Assembly (NCBI GenBank): GCA_030913685.1
Contig: CP133187.1
Span: 620,001 to 684,000 of the forward strand
Direction of reading: 5' to 3'
DNA from: Oscillospiraceae bacterium MB24-C1
Lineage (GTDB): Bacteria; Bacillota; Clostridia; Oscillospirales; Ruminococcaceae
DNA: 64,000 nucleotides
Below, one piece after another: positions 34,847 to 43,187 of the stretch (within the stretch, counting starts at the first letter, position 1; every line of letters starts with the position of its first letter). The notes under the pieces were generated by a model, which saw only the letters and a program-made list of their open reading frames with translations, was not told the origin of the DNA and did no database searches. The position numbers and the translations under genes were made by a program.

Positions 34847-35560
34847 TCATAAATCCCTTGTTTTCAAATTTGACAAAACACTTAATGTACCAAATTCCAT
34901 GATGCCGCCACTCGTTCGGTTGCATACAAATTTATTTGAAAAGAAATCTATGTATTTATTTTCATGGGAATATATATTGGATGTCGGATAGATTAATATT
35001 CTAGTAGTATCTAATGCTCTAAAGCTATCAATTGACAGTTTTGAATTAGTGACTTGTCCAAATATAAGCCTATCAAATCTCATTTTACCTCCATACCAAT
35101 GCTGTTTAATCCTCTTCAAAATGTCTTGTGTGGTTCCAATGTATAGCTGACAGAATTTATCAAGTATCATTATGTAATAGCCCGGGCAACTATAGTTTGT
35201 CAAGTCAGTAATTTCAAAAAATGGAGATCTGTGAAGGAAGTTAGTAATTTCTCTTTCAAACTCTTCATGATCCAATTTCCCAAAAAACTCAATATTTAGA
35301 TCATAGTTCTGCATCACTTTAGCCAAGTGCGTTTTACACCAATCGTCTTTGTATACTAGACCTTCATAATCAGCATAAACTTCAGAATAACACTTTATAA
35401 GGTTCTCGTCTTTATCTTCTAGTGCTTTAATGTATATTAAATTTTTCCCTAGTGTACTTTTGTTTGAAACGTCAGCATAATTTTCTCGTGTTAATTTATA
35501 ACCACGCGTCCGAAAATTCATTGATACTCCAAAATGAGTAATAGAGCTATGTTTCATCAT
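34847..35560 (-). CDS. GIY-YIG nuclease-like protein downstream of the reverse transcriptases
   Basis: The C-terminal half carries a GIY-YIG core. PGYYIMI (127-130) stands for GIY, LYIG (140-142) for YIG, then R150 with H154 in LKRIKQHW, E200 in SHENKYIDFF and N214 in VCNRTSG. These match the catalytic Tyr, Arg and Glu positions of the fold. The first 120 residues are unlike anything I recognise. It is AT-rich like the two RT genes, points the same way and lies 166 bp downstream of the second RT. It may be an effector or a passenger of the defence locus. ATG 35560 or 35557 follows AGAGG. Confidence 0.65.
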   Translation of the reverse strand: MMKHSSITHFGVSMNFRTRGYKLTRENYADVSNKSTLGKNLIYIKALEDKDENLIKCYSEVYADYEGLVYKDDWCKTHLAKVMQNYDLNIEFFGKLDHEEFEREITNFLHRSPFFEITDLTNYSCPGYYIMILDKFCQLYIGTTQDILKRIKQHWYGGKMRFDRLIFGQVTNSKLSIDSFRALDTTRILIYPTSNIYSHENKYIDFFSNKFVCNRTSGGIMEFGTLSVLSNLKTRDL

Positions 35561-35726
35561 ATACCTCTTAGTTCATTAAATATTCAAGGAGTGATGATTA
35601 TTATCTATTTTGGTCCAGAAGAGTGCCTTCTGGCTTGCCCCTTAAGTAAACATAATTGTCAATTAAGAAACTATACAAAAATGTGATGGGGATGTATTTT
35701 CAGAATATATAAGCAATGTTACCTTA

Positions 35727-37745
35727 TTAATCAATACTAGCATATAACCCATACTTATTTCCTCTGTAGTTCTTAAACAGCGTTCTCTGATATGTACGGA
35801 ATGTCATGATTTCGCTTATATTGTTATTTCTGTTATTCCAATTAAAGAAACTCTCTTTGGGCTTATTCCCTGTTGCATCCTTGCGTAACAAATAGTCACA
35901 TACAAGACGCGTTGCTTGAGCACTAGGAGTATCTTCTGCGGCATCATTTTTTATCGATATGATAATATTTGTGGCTCTATCTTTTATCGCTTGTGATAAA
36001 AACGGACAGTTATGAAAAACCAACACAAACCAGAATTCTTGTTGCTCCAAGTGCTTTTTGTCAACTATTTTTTCTAGTTCAGAAGATATGATTCCCTCCA
36101 AATTTGCCACTGTTTTATTGAAGAATGGCTCGTGATATTCTGAATAAAGCAGAATGTTTGCTAACACTAACGGATTCCTCTCGTCTTGTGCCTTCTGATA
36201 AACGGCATTTTCGACACTCTTGCCGAGTGTTAGTCCATACTCTCTAAAAAATATAAACCAATCGCACAAATCGGCAAGATTGCCACGTTCGAAAAGGAAT
36301 TCATACCGGTTGATTACTTGCTGTAGCTTCTCATTTTCCTTGCTTTCTATCTCAGAGAAACCTACCTCTGTGTTCATAAAGACAAGTATAGATATTAGCT
36401 TTCGGGTATGCTCAAAACATGGCGAGTATGAATACATAAACATTGACAAATCAACAAACAAAGTAGCCTTTTTTGTTGTGCCTTCTTTAAATAACTGGTA
36501 TCCATCCTTCTTTAAACTAAATTTATTAAGTAGCGTTGATAGAAGAAAAGACACAATTGTTCGTCTGTCTTGCGGAAATTCCTTCATCAAAATCACAAAC
36601 TCGTCTTTCATTCTGTCTACGGACACAAAATCAGATTTTACTATGTATCGTTTGTCCTCTTCTAAACTCTGATACTCCTGTTTTGTGCCACAAAAAAAGC
36701 ACTCACTTATCTTATCAGCAAGAATGCGTGTTTTCTCAATCCAATTGCTGAATGTTGCCGGTGTCTCACACTCACTGAATTTGAGTTCGTTGAGTCTGAG
36801 AAGGTACTTCCCGCTAATGGACTGAAATGTAGCAATTATCTTTTCCCGTATCTCCGGAGTGTTGGAGAAAATAAATATATCGTCTACATATCTGAAAACT
36901 CGATAATCCTTCTTCACTTGGAAACCGCACTTTAGAAGCTCAACCAAAACCTCGGAATCAATTTGTTGTAATAGTATTTCAACTATCATTCGAGAAAACT
37001 CCGGGCCAACCACAACCCCATTTGACGAGTGACAATTAATGTTCTGTATAAGCCTGTCAATTGTTAGGTAGATGCTTGAATTACGGGCTTCTTTTGAGTC
37101 GATTACTTTACCCTCAATAATCCACTTGTATGAATGGGAATATATACTATCGAAGCAAGACTTGTAGTCTATTTTGGCAAAATACCGATATTTGAAATTG
37201 CATATACGCCAAATACGCGAAGCGGTAAATGACCTTACAGAATCAAACGGAGCAATCTTAAAGTATCCCCCTGTTTGTTGTAAGACGCCTTTGCCAATTT
37301 TTATAGATTCTGCCCTGAAATACTCAAATGCATTTTTTGAGCGTGTTCTGTAGTATAAATCGTTGCTCTTACGATGATAGCGAATGGAAAAACAATGATT
37401 TTTCTCAAACAAGTCTAATAGGCGCTTTTGATAGCACTCTATAAATAGGTAAATATTCAGTGCAGACAATGGCTGAATTAGGCTCATTTCCCGTAGCGAA
37501 TTGACACCTTTAAGAATATTAAACTTCAATGGTGCAGTTGCCCACTTGTCTTTAAACAGAACAACATTGCTTTTTGCTTGTTCTGTTTTCAATTCTTCGA
37601 TCAAGCTCGTAAGAACGGTGCTATTTTCCTTACGAAGGAGAAAGTCATAGAATGAACGGAACGAAAACAACTCCGATATCTCTACAGGGAGAAGTTCAGA
37701 TAAAATAAAATCCAGTTTATTTCGTTCAATTCCATTCCAACTCAT
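35727..37745 (-). CDS. drt3b: Reverse transcriptase, probable Drt3b (UG8-type) of a DRT type 3 system
   Basis: The 672-aa protein has an RT domain in its N-terminal half. Motif A is AKIDYKSCFDSIYS (D193), motif B SNGVVVGPEFSRMIVEI (241-257) and motif C RYVDDIFIF (YVDD 286-289). A long, mainly helical C-terminal region of about 370 residues has no maturase, endonuclease or other known domain. That excludes group II introns and retrons and fits the unknown-group defence RTs. Being paired with a second RT gene is the hallmark of DRT3. The literature on DRT3 describes Drt3b as making a dinucleotide-repeat strand; that role is by family only. The ribosome site is AAGGTGG. Confidence 0.75.
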   Translation of the reverse strand: MSWNGIERNKLDFILSELLPVEISELFSFRSFYDFLLRKENSTVLTSLIEELKTEQAKSNVVLFKDKWATAPLKFNILKGVNSLREMSLIQPLSALNIYLFIECYQKRLLDLFEKNHCFSIRYHRKSNDLYYRTRSKNAFEYFRAESIKIGKGVLQQTGGYFKIAPFDSVRSFTASRIWRICNFKYRYFAKIDYKSCFDSIYSHSYKWIIEGKVIDSKEARNSSIYLTIDRLIQNINCHSSNGVVVGPEFSRMIVEILLQQIDSEVLVELLKCGFQVKKDYRVFRYVDDIFIFSNTPEIREKIIATFQSISGKYLLRLNELKFSECETPATFSNWIEKTRILADKISECFFCGTKQEYQSLEEDKRYIVKSDFVSVDRMKDEFVILMKEFPQDRRTIVSFLLSTLLNKFSLKKDGYQLFKEGTTKKATLFVDLSMFMYSYSPCFEHTRKLISILVFMNTEVGFSEIESKENEKLQQVINRYEFLFERGNLADLCDWFIFFREYGLTLGKSVENAVYQKAQDERNPLVLANILLYSEYHEPFFNKTVANLEGIISSELEKIVDKKHLEQQEFWFVLVFHNCPFLSQAIKDRATNIIISIKNDAAEDTPSAQATRLVCDYLLRKDATGNKPKESFFNWNNRNNNISEIMTFRTYQRTLFKNYRGNKYGLYASID

Positions 37746-37773
37746 TGACTTCTACCACCTTATTTATTAAAAT
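37745..37773 (+). promoter_or_regulatory. Opposite-strand promoter between the two RT genes
   Basis: TTGACT, exactly 17 nt, then TAAAAT on the + strand, directed into the gap between the RT genes. Predicted start is about 37780. It overlaps the drt3b start codon region. Confidence 0.65.
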
Positions 37774-37779
37774 AATATT

Positions 37780-37936
37780 GCAAGATAAGATCGCTACTTG
37801 CTTGCAGTGCTTCGGCACACACATCATCGGCGCACCGCCTGCTTTGCAATTTTACATATGCGACGGTTCGTTTAGAACATACCTACGGGAAATGTTCAAC
37901 AAAGGGGCAGGGGAAACCTTGTCCCTTTGTTTAATA
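37780..37936 (+). ncRNA. Candidate DRT3-associated non-coding RNA
   Basis: The predicted transcript of about 155 nt runs against the RT genes and fills the gap between them. Hairpins in order are GCAAG/CTTGC (37780-37801), GTGC-TTCG-GCAC with the extra-stable C(UUCG)G loop (37807-37818), GGCG-CAC-CGCC (37829-37839) and GAACAT/ATGTTC (37875-37897). A 14-bp terminator-like hairpin (37898-37931) with GGAAA loop and TTTGTTTAAT completes it. ACACACA (37817-37823) lies at the foot of the UUCG hairpin, leading into an unpaired stretch. TTGC/GCAA and GCA/TGC pairs enclose the central two hairpins. Orientation is inferred from the promoter, UUCG loop and T-run. Confidence 0.6.
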
Positions 37937-39334
37937 CCCAACTTTTGTTTTTATCAAATAGTCTCTTACTAATTCGCCATATCCCTTGTTGCGCTGGCTA
38001 TCATTGCGTTCGTTAGACCTCACAGTCAAAGGGATGCCGATTTTCTGACACATCTTTTCTAATGTGTTTCTATCAATGCCGATATGTTCTACAAACAACA
38101 TTGTTTTATTATATTTGAGGTTTTCCAACAGGTTATAGCCCCTATTGCCATTTGCGCCTTTGATGAAGTATGGGAGTGGCAATCCCGCACGATAAAACGC
38201 CTCATCAACCATATTGTTTAAAAATCGTTTCGAAACAGAATCTATAATAGTCGTATCAGTTAAATATCGCAGTTCACCATAGTTTGCAATGAATCCTTTT
38301 ACCTTCCACTGAGACGAGTTAAAATGTTTACTCATATAAACAGTTCGTTGTGCGAACGCGGCTATCCTATGGCGCAGTAACTCAAGGTCACCTTCTTCAC
38401 TTGGCACAGTTCCCATACCTTGATAAGCGTCAATGATCTCATCCATCCGTTTATTGTATTTCTTTCTTTTAGCCTCTGTTATTCCGCATCTCAATTCGAC
38501 TTTATCGTTATTAAGGCGAAAAATAAACTCATATCCTAAGTAATCCACGCGAACGGACGAATTTGTCAAAGCCCTATGAGAGATGTATACAAATTTATTG
38601 TCGTTGAATTTTGTCTTACATTTTACTCCAACGTTAATAGCTGCATCGTGATACACTTCAGTAAGAGCTTGTACAAAAATTTCATTGCACCTATCTTCGC
38701 TAATATGTTTGTTAAGGACTATTATGCTATCATCGATGTAGCGTTCAAAAAAGAGTAGTCCGCTACCGGAAAATAACATTTTTATCTTCTCATCAAACTG
38801 TTGTGCAATTATCTCAGAGATAACATTTGAGGTGCATAATCCAGCGTATGCGTAACGTGTCTGTACAGCAAAGGCATTAATAAGGTCAGTTTCAAAACGT
38901 GTTTTAATTTTGTCTTTTATGTATTTTTCAAAGACATAAATAGAGGACACTGAGTTGAAGTAATCCTTGAAGTCAAATTTGATGATAGTAAAATCCGACA
39001 TTTGCCGAATAGCTTTCATTATATCAAATAAGGCTCGAACAGACTTGTTTCTATTAGGATACTTAATTGAAAAACTTCTGTCCAGTATCTGTTTAACGCA
39101 GTGGCACAGAATATTCTCACACGAAAACTCATCAAAAACTTTTACAAGTCGTTTTTTATCATTTTGATTTAATATTATAGATTGCGCTGATGTAAAATCA
39201 TATGAACGACCTTTCGCTTTCGCAATGCTTTCGCTTATGAGAATAGTCATTTCTTCGGGTGACTTTTTATCCGAAACGGCAGCGTTTACGTTGATATGAT
39301 TAACCGCTCTTTTTACCATATCTTCAAAATTCAT
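37931..39334 (-). CDS. drt3a: Reverse transcriptase, probable Drt3a (UG3-type) of a DRT type 3 system
   Basis: The 467-aa RT has motif A FTIIKFDFKDYFNSV (D121), motif B-like YAGLCTSNVISEIIAQ and motif C FERYIDDSIIV (YIDD 199-202), then a thumb-like region and a helical C-terminus. There is no endonuclease, maturase or retron-type N-terminal element. It is the first gene of the leftward operon, with GGAGGCGAC before ATG 39334 and a promoter about 130 bp upstream. In described DRT3 systems Drt3a copies an ACACAC template in the ncRNA. The second RT gene starts 185 bp downstream. UG-group placement is from architecture, not phylogeny. Confidence 0.75.
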   Translation of the reverse strand: MNFEDMVKRAVNHINVNAAVSDKKSPEEMTILISESIAKAKGRSYDFTSAQSIILNQNDKKRLVKVFDEFSCENILCHCVKQILDRSFSIKYPNRNKSVRALFDIMKAIRQMSDFTIIKFDFKDYFNSVSSIYVFEKYIKDKIKTRFETDLINAFAVQTRYAYAGLCTSNVISEIIAQQFDEKIKMLFSGSGLLFFERYIDDSIIVLNKHISEDRCNEIFVQALTEVYHDAAINVGVKCKTKFNDNKFVYISHRALTNSSVRVDYLGYEFIFRLNNDKVELRCGITEAKRKKYNKRMDEIIDAYQGMGTVPSEEGDLELLRHRIAAFAQRTVYMSKHFNSSQWKVKGFIANYGELRYLTDTTIIDSVSKRFLNNMVDEAFYRAGLPLPYFIKGANGNRGYNLLENLKYNKTMLFVEHIGIDRNTLEKMCQKIGIPLTVRSNERNDSQRNKGYGELVRDYLIKTKVGY

Positions 39335-39379
39335 ACCGTTGTCGCCTCCTTGTCGTTCATAATATCAACATATAGCCAA

Positions 39380-39437
39380 CTTCACCTAATTGCTAAACCC
39401 TTCCGTTAGCCTAGTTATTGCTATAACCTGTCGTTAG
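39380..39437 (-). repeat. Imperfect tandem repeat in the drt3a leader
   Basis: On the - strand two units of about 28-30 nt begin CTAACGACAGGTTATAGCAA and CTAACGGAAGGGTTTAGCAA. They lie between the promoter and the RT start, in a transcribed leader of about 125 nt. They may be RNA structure or protein-binding sites. Confidence 0.5.
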
Positions 39438-39465
39438 ACCCAAGTAAAAAGAAATATTTACCACC

Positions 39466-39494
39466 ATTATACATTTGATTGCATCAAGTTACAA
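39466..39494 (-). promoter_or_regulatory. Promoter of the reverse transcriptase operon
   Basis: On the - strand TTGTAA, 17 nt and TATAAT, about 130 nt before drt3a. Confidence 0.65.
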
Positions 39495-39549
39495 GTTTCG
39501 CGCTCTAAAGAACTTACCAAAATTCAGGCGTGATTTTCTTTTTGTCACT

Positions 39550-39593
39550 ACGCAAAAATAAGATGGGCCTCCTGATTCAAAATCAGGAGGCCC
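39550..39593 (-). terminator. Late-operon terminator of the prophage
   Basis: GGGCCTCCTGATT and AATCAGGAGGCCC are perfect 13-nt arms with a 3-nt loop; on the - strand ATCTTATTTTTG follows. It lies 23 bp past the endolysin stop. Confidence 0.85.
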
Positions 39594-39615
39594 TTTCGTC
39601 ACATACCTATAAACT

Positions 39616-40407
39616 TTATTCCCCGTCAACAAGCGCCCGCAGCTTGGCCAGCAGCCTCTCATACATCGCCTTATAATCCGGCTTCGTGTCGTAGTCTTTT
39701 TCCGGCTCGTCCGTTTTGCTCCAGCCATTCAGCCCCGCACCCTTGATAATGCTTGGGTAATCCACATAGCACACATTGACGTCACAGTTCGCACCTACCC
39801 CCGGCACTGCGCCGTCAATCGTGAAGTCCTTGCCCTTGGTGCCGTATGAACCGATCACCCCATGCTGCCAAATGCCGACCTTGCCGGTAAAGGTGCAGGC
39901 GCTCGCATACTGCGCCACCCACGCCGCAAATTTAGCCACTCTGCCCGGTGCGTAGTTGTACAACTTTTGCAGATAATAGGCACTCATGTAGATCATGCCA
40001 AAGTAACCGGCCTTTTCAATAACACTCAAAAATGCCTCAATGATACAAAGCTGCTTTTCCAGACTGTACCCCTTGTAAGTAATCCCGTTTTTAGTACCGC
40101 CGATCTGGAACGGTTCTTCAAAGTCGAACGCCACCGGCATGGTGGGCTTGTACGGCGCAATATGCCGCAGGAAGAACTCTGCCTCTTTGACGGCATCCTC
40201 CGGGCTTTCGGCATAGGAATAATGATAGAAGCCATACGGCAGGCCCACGGCCTCACATCCGGCGATATTCGCCATCATTTTCGGGTCAATCTGCTTGTCA
40301 TTGTCCCAACCATAGGTGGCCTTTATCATGGCGAATTCATAACCTGCAGCTTTGACCTTTGCCCAGTCAATCACGCCCTGATAATGTGAAACATCTATGC
40401 CTTTCAT
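39616..40407 (-). CDS. Phage endolysin, GH25 lysozyme
   Basis: The GH25 catalytic domain starts MKGIDVSHYQGVIDWAKVKAAG, where the Asp is catalytic, and contains MPVAFDFEEP, the second acidic motif, and IWQHGVIGSYGTKGKDFTIDGAVP. It hydrolyses the MurNAc-GlcNAc bond of peptidoglycan. The C-terminus is a short Lys/Asp-rich tail ending in a helix (TKPDYKAMYERLLAKLRALV); no separate binding domain is seen. The holin gene lies directly upstream, together forming the lysis module. Confidence 0.93.
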   Translation of the reverse strand: MKGIDVSHYQGVIDWAKVKAAGYEFAMIKATYGWDNDKQIDPKMMANIAGCEAVGLPYGFYHYSYAESPEDAVKEAEFFLRHIAPYKPTMPVAFDFEEPFQIGGTKNGITYKGYSLEKQLCIIEAFLSVIEKAGYFGMIYMSAYYLQKLYNYAPGRVAKFAAWVAQYASACTFTGKVGIWQHGVIGSYGTKGKDFTIDGAVPGVGANCDVNVCYVDYPSIIKGAGLNGWSKTDEPEKDYDTKPDYKAMYERLLAKLRALVDGE

Positions 40408-40410
40408 TCA

Positions 40411-40866
40411 CTACACCCCCGACTTGCCTTTTTCTTCGGCCTGCTGCTGCACCCACTTGACCATAGGCAGCAGGAATGCGGGCGACTTCACGCCAATGTC
40501 GCCGATGTTCTCCAGAATACTAAGAATTTCATTGGCAACCAACCAGATTGCTACCAGCGCAGCAAACAGGCATTTGACCGGCGACACCATACCGAGCGTT
40601 GCAGCGGCGAAAATCAGCAGCCAGTCAAGCGCCATACCAAGGCCGACCAGCACCAGCATGCACAGCTTTTTTGCAATCCCACGAAAGCCCTTGTCGCTGT
40701 TGCGCGTCTCACCGCGATAGGGTGCCGCAGTCACGCCGGTAATATAATCGGTAATCTGCAAAATCAGCAGCAGATAGACCAGCGGAGCCAGCGTTCCCAA
40801 CCATGCGTTAATGACCGTAAATATCGCGATAAATATTCCTTTGACCTCATTTGTTTTCATAGACAC
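40411..40866 (-). CDS. Phage holin (holin_4_1/TcdE-like family)
   Basis: The 151-aa protein has three to four membrane helices. The characteristic DYITGVTAAPYRGETRNSDKGFRGIAKKLCMLVLVGLG region defines this toxin-secretion/lysis holin family (shown as seen across residues 40-80). The charged tail QQQAEEKGKSGV is typical. It would form membrane lesions that release the endolysin encoded 3 bp downstream. GAAAGG lies before the ATG. Confidence 0.88.
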   Translation of the reverse strand: MSMKTNEVKGIFIAIFTVINAWLGTLAPLVYLLLILQITDYITGVTAAPYRGETRNSDKGFRGIAKKLCMLVLVGLGMALDWLLIFAAATLGMVSPVKCLFAALVAIWLVANEILSILENIGDIGVKSPAFLLPMVKWVQQQAEEKGKSGV

Positions 40867-40881
40867 TTTCCTTTCATATCA

Positions 40882-40911
40882 AATCCCCGCCACTTTTCAG
40901 CAGCGGGGATT
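40882..40911 (-). terminator. Hairpin between the CmpB-like and holin genes
   Basis: ATCCCCGC and GCGGGGAT arms enclose 12 nt. The best T-run is on the + strand (TTCTTTTTT); leftwards it could act as a weak attenuator or processing site before the holin gene. Confidence 0.5.
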
Positions 40912-40916
40912 CTTTT

Positions 40917-41324
40917 TTATATTAGTCTGTACGACGGCATTTTGTCGCCGTACCACTTCCAGCGCAGTATATCATCCAGTATGATTATCGGCCCGGATAG
41001 CACCACCCACAGGAAACTATACTGTGGGCAGATTTGCCCCCACAGGTTGCCCAGCAGCGCGGAATAATCCCACACGTTCCAGCCAAACCAGAGGTTCACG
41101 ACGATGCCAGTCAGCAGCTCGCCGACCGTGATAATCAGCCCGCCGAGCAGCATTTGACGCACCAGTGGCATTTCCCACGGCAAAAACTCATTGAGGCCGC
41201 CCACCAGCACAAAGCATAGCCCACCGAGAACAAACATTGTCCAGTGAGAATATCCCCGCCACAGTGTTTCAAACAGGAAGTACAACGCCCCGCCCGTCAT
41301 GAACAGGGCGCTTATCCGCTTCAT
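40917..41324 (-). CDS. Membrane protein of the putative ABC transporter type IV (CmpB) family
   Basis: The 135-aa protein has four helices. The LNEFLPWEMPLVRQMLLGGLI and LWFGWNVWDYSALLGNLWGQICPQ segments are the signature of PF06541-like proteins that recur in clostridial phage lysis regions. No ATPase is associated, so ABC transport is unlikely. Its place between the tail genes and holin suggests a membrane role at lysis or in the lysogen. It overlaps the upstream gene by 4 nt. Confidence 0.75.
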   Translation of the reverse strand: MKRISALFMTGGALYFLFETLWRGYSHWTMFVLGGLCFVLVGGLNEFLPWEMPLVRQMLLGGLIITVGELLTGIVVNLWFGWNVWDYSALLGNLWGQICPQYSFLWVVLSGPIIILDDILRWKWYGDKMPSYRLI

Positions 41325-41854
41325 GATCCGTAGGCGATCACAATCGCCTCGACTTCGGCCACGGTGCTGCAGGCGTTAATGGCCACCTCTGCGGCCTGCT
41401 GCTGTGAGACAAGTGGCTCAACATAGGCCGCAATCTCCAAGGCCAGCGCCGCCAGATCAGCGTATTCCCACACGGTGCATTCCTCGCCGGTGGCGTTCCA
41501 CTTTAACGCAGTTTGCACCCCGGCGGCGGTTGCAATCTGATATCGCGCCAGTGCCGAGGTCAGCAGGCTTTGCTTCTCGGCGGTGACGCTGTATTGCTTG
41601 CCGTCGGTGTATGTAAGCGGGTGGGTTTCTAAATACTCTGCGAGCTGTGTTTTGCTGGCGGAAATTTTGGAAGATTTGATTTCATTCAATGATCTTTCTG
41701 ACCATTCCCCGCCGCTGATGGCATAACAAGAAAAATCGGATATGCCTTCAAAGCTAGCGATGCAGTTGCCGCCACTGTCAAACAGATATATATCCCTGTC
41801 TCCCTTAACGGCTTTGGCACACTCAAATTGTGCTCCATATGCTGTCATTTTCAT
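41321..41854 (-). CDS. Phage protein with DUF4376-like C-terminal domain (tail-fibre accessory)
   Basis: The 177-aa protein has an N-terminal beta-rich part (ECAKAVKGDRDIYLFDSGGN). Its C-terminal helical domain, YTDGKQYSVTAEKQSLLTSA then NATGEECTVWEYADLAALAL, resembles DUF4376, often found in tail-fibre assembly or accessory proteins. It directly follows the tail-fibre gene, which fits. The ribosome site GGGGGAT precedes ATG. The exact role is uncertain. Confidence 0.6.
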   Translation of the reverse strand: MKMTAYGAQFECAKAVKGDRDIYLFDSGGNCIASFEGISDFSCYAISGGEWSERSLNEIKSSKISASKTQLAEYLETHPLTYTDGKQYSVTAEKQSLLTSALARYQIATAAGVQTALKWNATGEECTVWEYADLAALALEIAAYVEPLVSQQQAAEVAINACSTVAEVEAIVIAYGS

Positions 41855-41870
41855 GTTTTATCCCCCTTTT

Positions 41871-43187
41871 TTAGCCAGTATATGCTTGACCTCCGCGTGT
41901 CTTTGAGACTTCTGTTGTTGAAAATCCGCTTTGTAAAGTCCCATATGTTATAATTCCTCCCCACGCTCTAATGCCAATTCCGTTCCCGTTCCCCATAATG
42001 GTATTGGCATAAACACGACCTGTTCCGTTTGCTGCAATAGCAGCATTGGTCATGTCTGTGATGCTTATTGTTCCGCTTGCAACAGCGGTGTTCATGTTGC
42101 CGCCTAACTCGGCTAATACTCCAATAACCCCTGACAGGCCACTGGTATTAGTTAATATCAGCGTTTTATTGTCAAGGTTAAATGTTCCGCCTCTGTTAAC
42201 ATTCACCAATATAGCAGACGCAGACGTAGCATTTATCGTAAGATTATTACCGAGAACAATTTGCGCTCCTGATATGGTCAGTGTTCCGTTTATCGTGGTA
42301 CTCCCAGATGGGCTTAACGTTACAACATTACTGATATTTGCAATCAAAATATTCTCTGTGTATGTCCCGGTAGCTATATTGATGGTGGTGTTATAGTTGC
42401 CCGCAGACACAGGCGTTAGCATGCTTACGGCCTTGCTTATAGTTGCGTACGGATTTGCACTTGTGCCATCGCCAGTAATGTCGCTCCCCGTAGTTGCTAC
42501 GTATATGGTGCGGCTGCTTCTCATGAAATCAGGTGCGGCCCCTATCTCGCCAGTCGTTGGTAACCAGTCATTAGGCCGTGCGTCTACGTCTGGCGCAGTC
42601 AGCGTCACATCAGCAGAAAGCGCCTTGCCGTTCACCTTCCGCGTGGTCGGAACAGCGCCCACCGCCGCCGCTGTGTGGTTGTGGTTGCCCAGCGCCACGG
42701 TGCCGGATGTGGTGCCGGTACACATCCACGCCGCCGCGCCGAAACTTGCGTACCACTTCATGAGCTTGCCGAAGATCACCGACAGCTTTTCACCGCTGGA
42801 AATGTTCAATTTTGACGATGCCTGTGTAAAGTCCGCCGTCACATTCGAGCCGTTGCCGTCAGTGTTCAGCTTACCGGTGTTCAGTTTCTCAATATTCGCC
42901 TTGAAAGCGTCGTGGTCGTAGGCCGTGAAATTTCGCGCGATGGTCGTTCTGTCCGCCCACGTCCGGGCGGTACCGTTCACCGCGCGCTGAATGGTCAGCG
43001 TCGAGCCAGACACCGCCGTCAGCAGCACCGTCTCGGCGTCGGGCCTGTCGCCGCCGATCACCAAAAGGTTCGGCGGCACCGGTATTTTGGTAATGTCCTG
43101 CACCGTCACGGTGGTGTCGGTCGGCGAAATCGCGCCGAGCGTCACCGTTTCCGGGCTGTTTACAAAAGCCGGGTACATCGTTTGCAT
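41871..43187 (-). CDS. Phage tail fibre/tailspike with parallel beta-helix domain
   Basis: The 438-aa protein has an N-terminal baseplate-type beta region, a linker (LNTGKLNTDGNGSNVTADFT) and a C-terminal half that begins TIYVATTGSDITGDGTSANP. The latter is the classic start of a right-handed beta-helix, followed by many short Gly/Asn/Thr-rich rungs (about 225-435). It is probably the receptor-binding protein. No polysaccharide-lyase active site was identified. It lies immediately downstream of the tail-tip gene. Confidence 0.8.
   Translation of the reverse strand: MQTMYPAFVNSPETVTLGAISPTDTTVTVQDITKIPVPPNLLVIGGDRPDAETVLLTAVSGSTLTIQRAVNGTARTWADRTTIARNFTAYDHDAFKANIEKLNTGKLNTDGNGSNVTADFTQASSKLNISSGEKLSVIFGKLMKWYASFGAAAWMCTGTTSGTVALGNHNHTAAAVGAVPTTRKVNGKALSADVTLTAPDVDARPNDWLPTTGEIGAAPDFMRSSRTIYVATTGSDITGDGTSANPYATISKAVSMLTPVSAGNYNTTINIATGTYTENILIANISNVVTLSPSGSTTINGTLTISGAQIVLGNNLTINATSASAILVNVNRGGTFNLDNKTLILTNTSGLSGVIGVLAELGGNMNTAVASGTISITDMTNAAIAANGTGRVYANTIMGNGNGIGIRAWGGIITYGTLQSGFSTTEVSKTRGGQAYTG

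Noticed and set aside
37745-37972. 75-codon + strand frame between the RT genes
   Set aside because: No ribosome site, unusual composition and overlap with both RT genes; the strong secondary structure suggests RNA rather than protein.
35727-39334. Group II intron, retron or diversity-generating retroelement
   Set aside because: No maturase or HNH domain, no intron domain V-like ends, no msr/msd arrangement and no template/variable repeat were seen; two different RTs in tandem fit DRT3 better.
39489-39728. 79-codon frame over the prophage late terminator
   Set aside because: It covers the end of the endolysin gene and the terminator hairpin, with no start signal.
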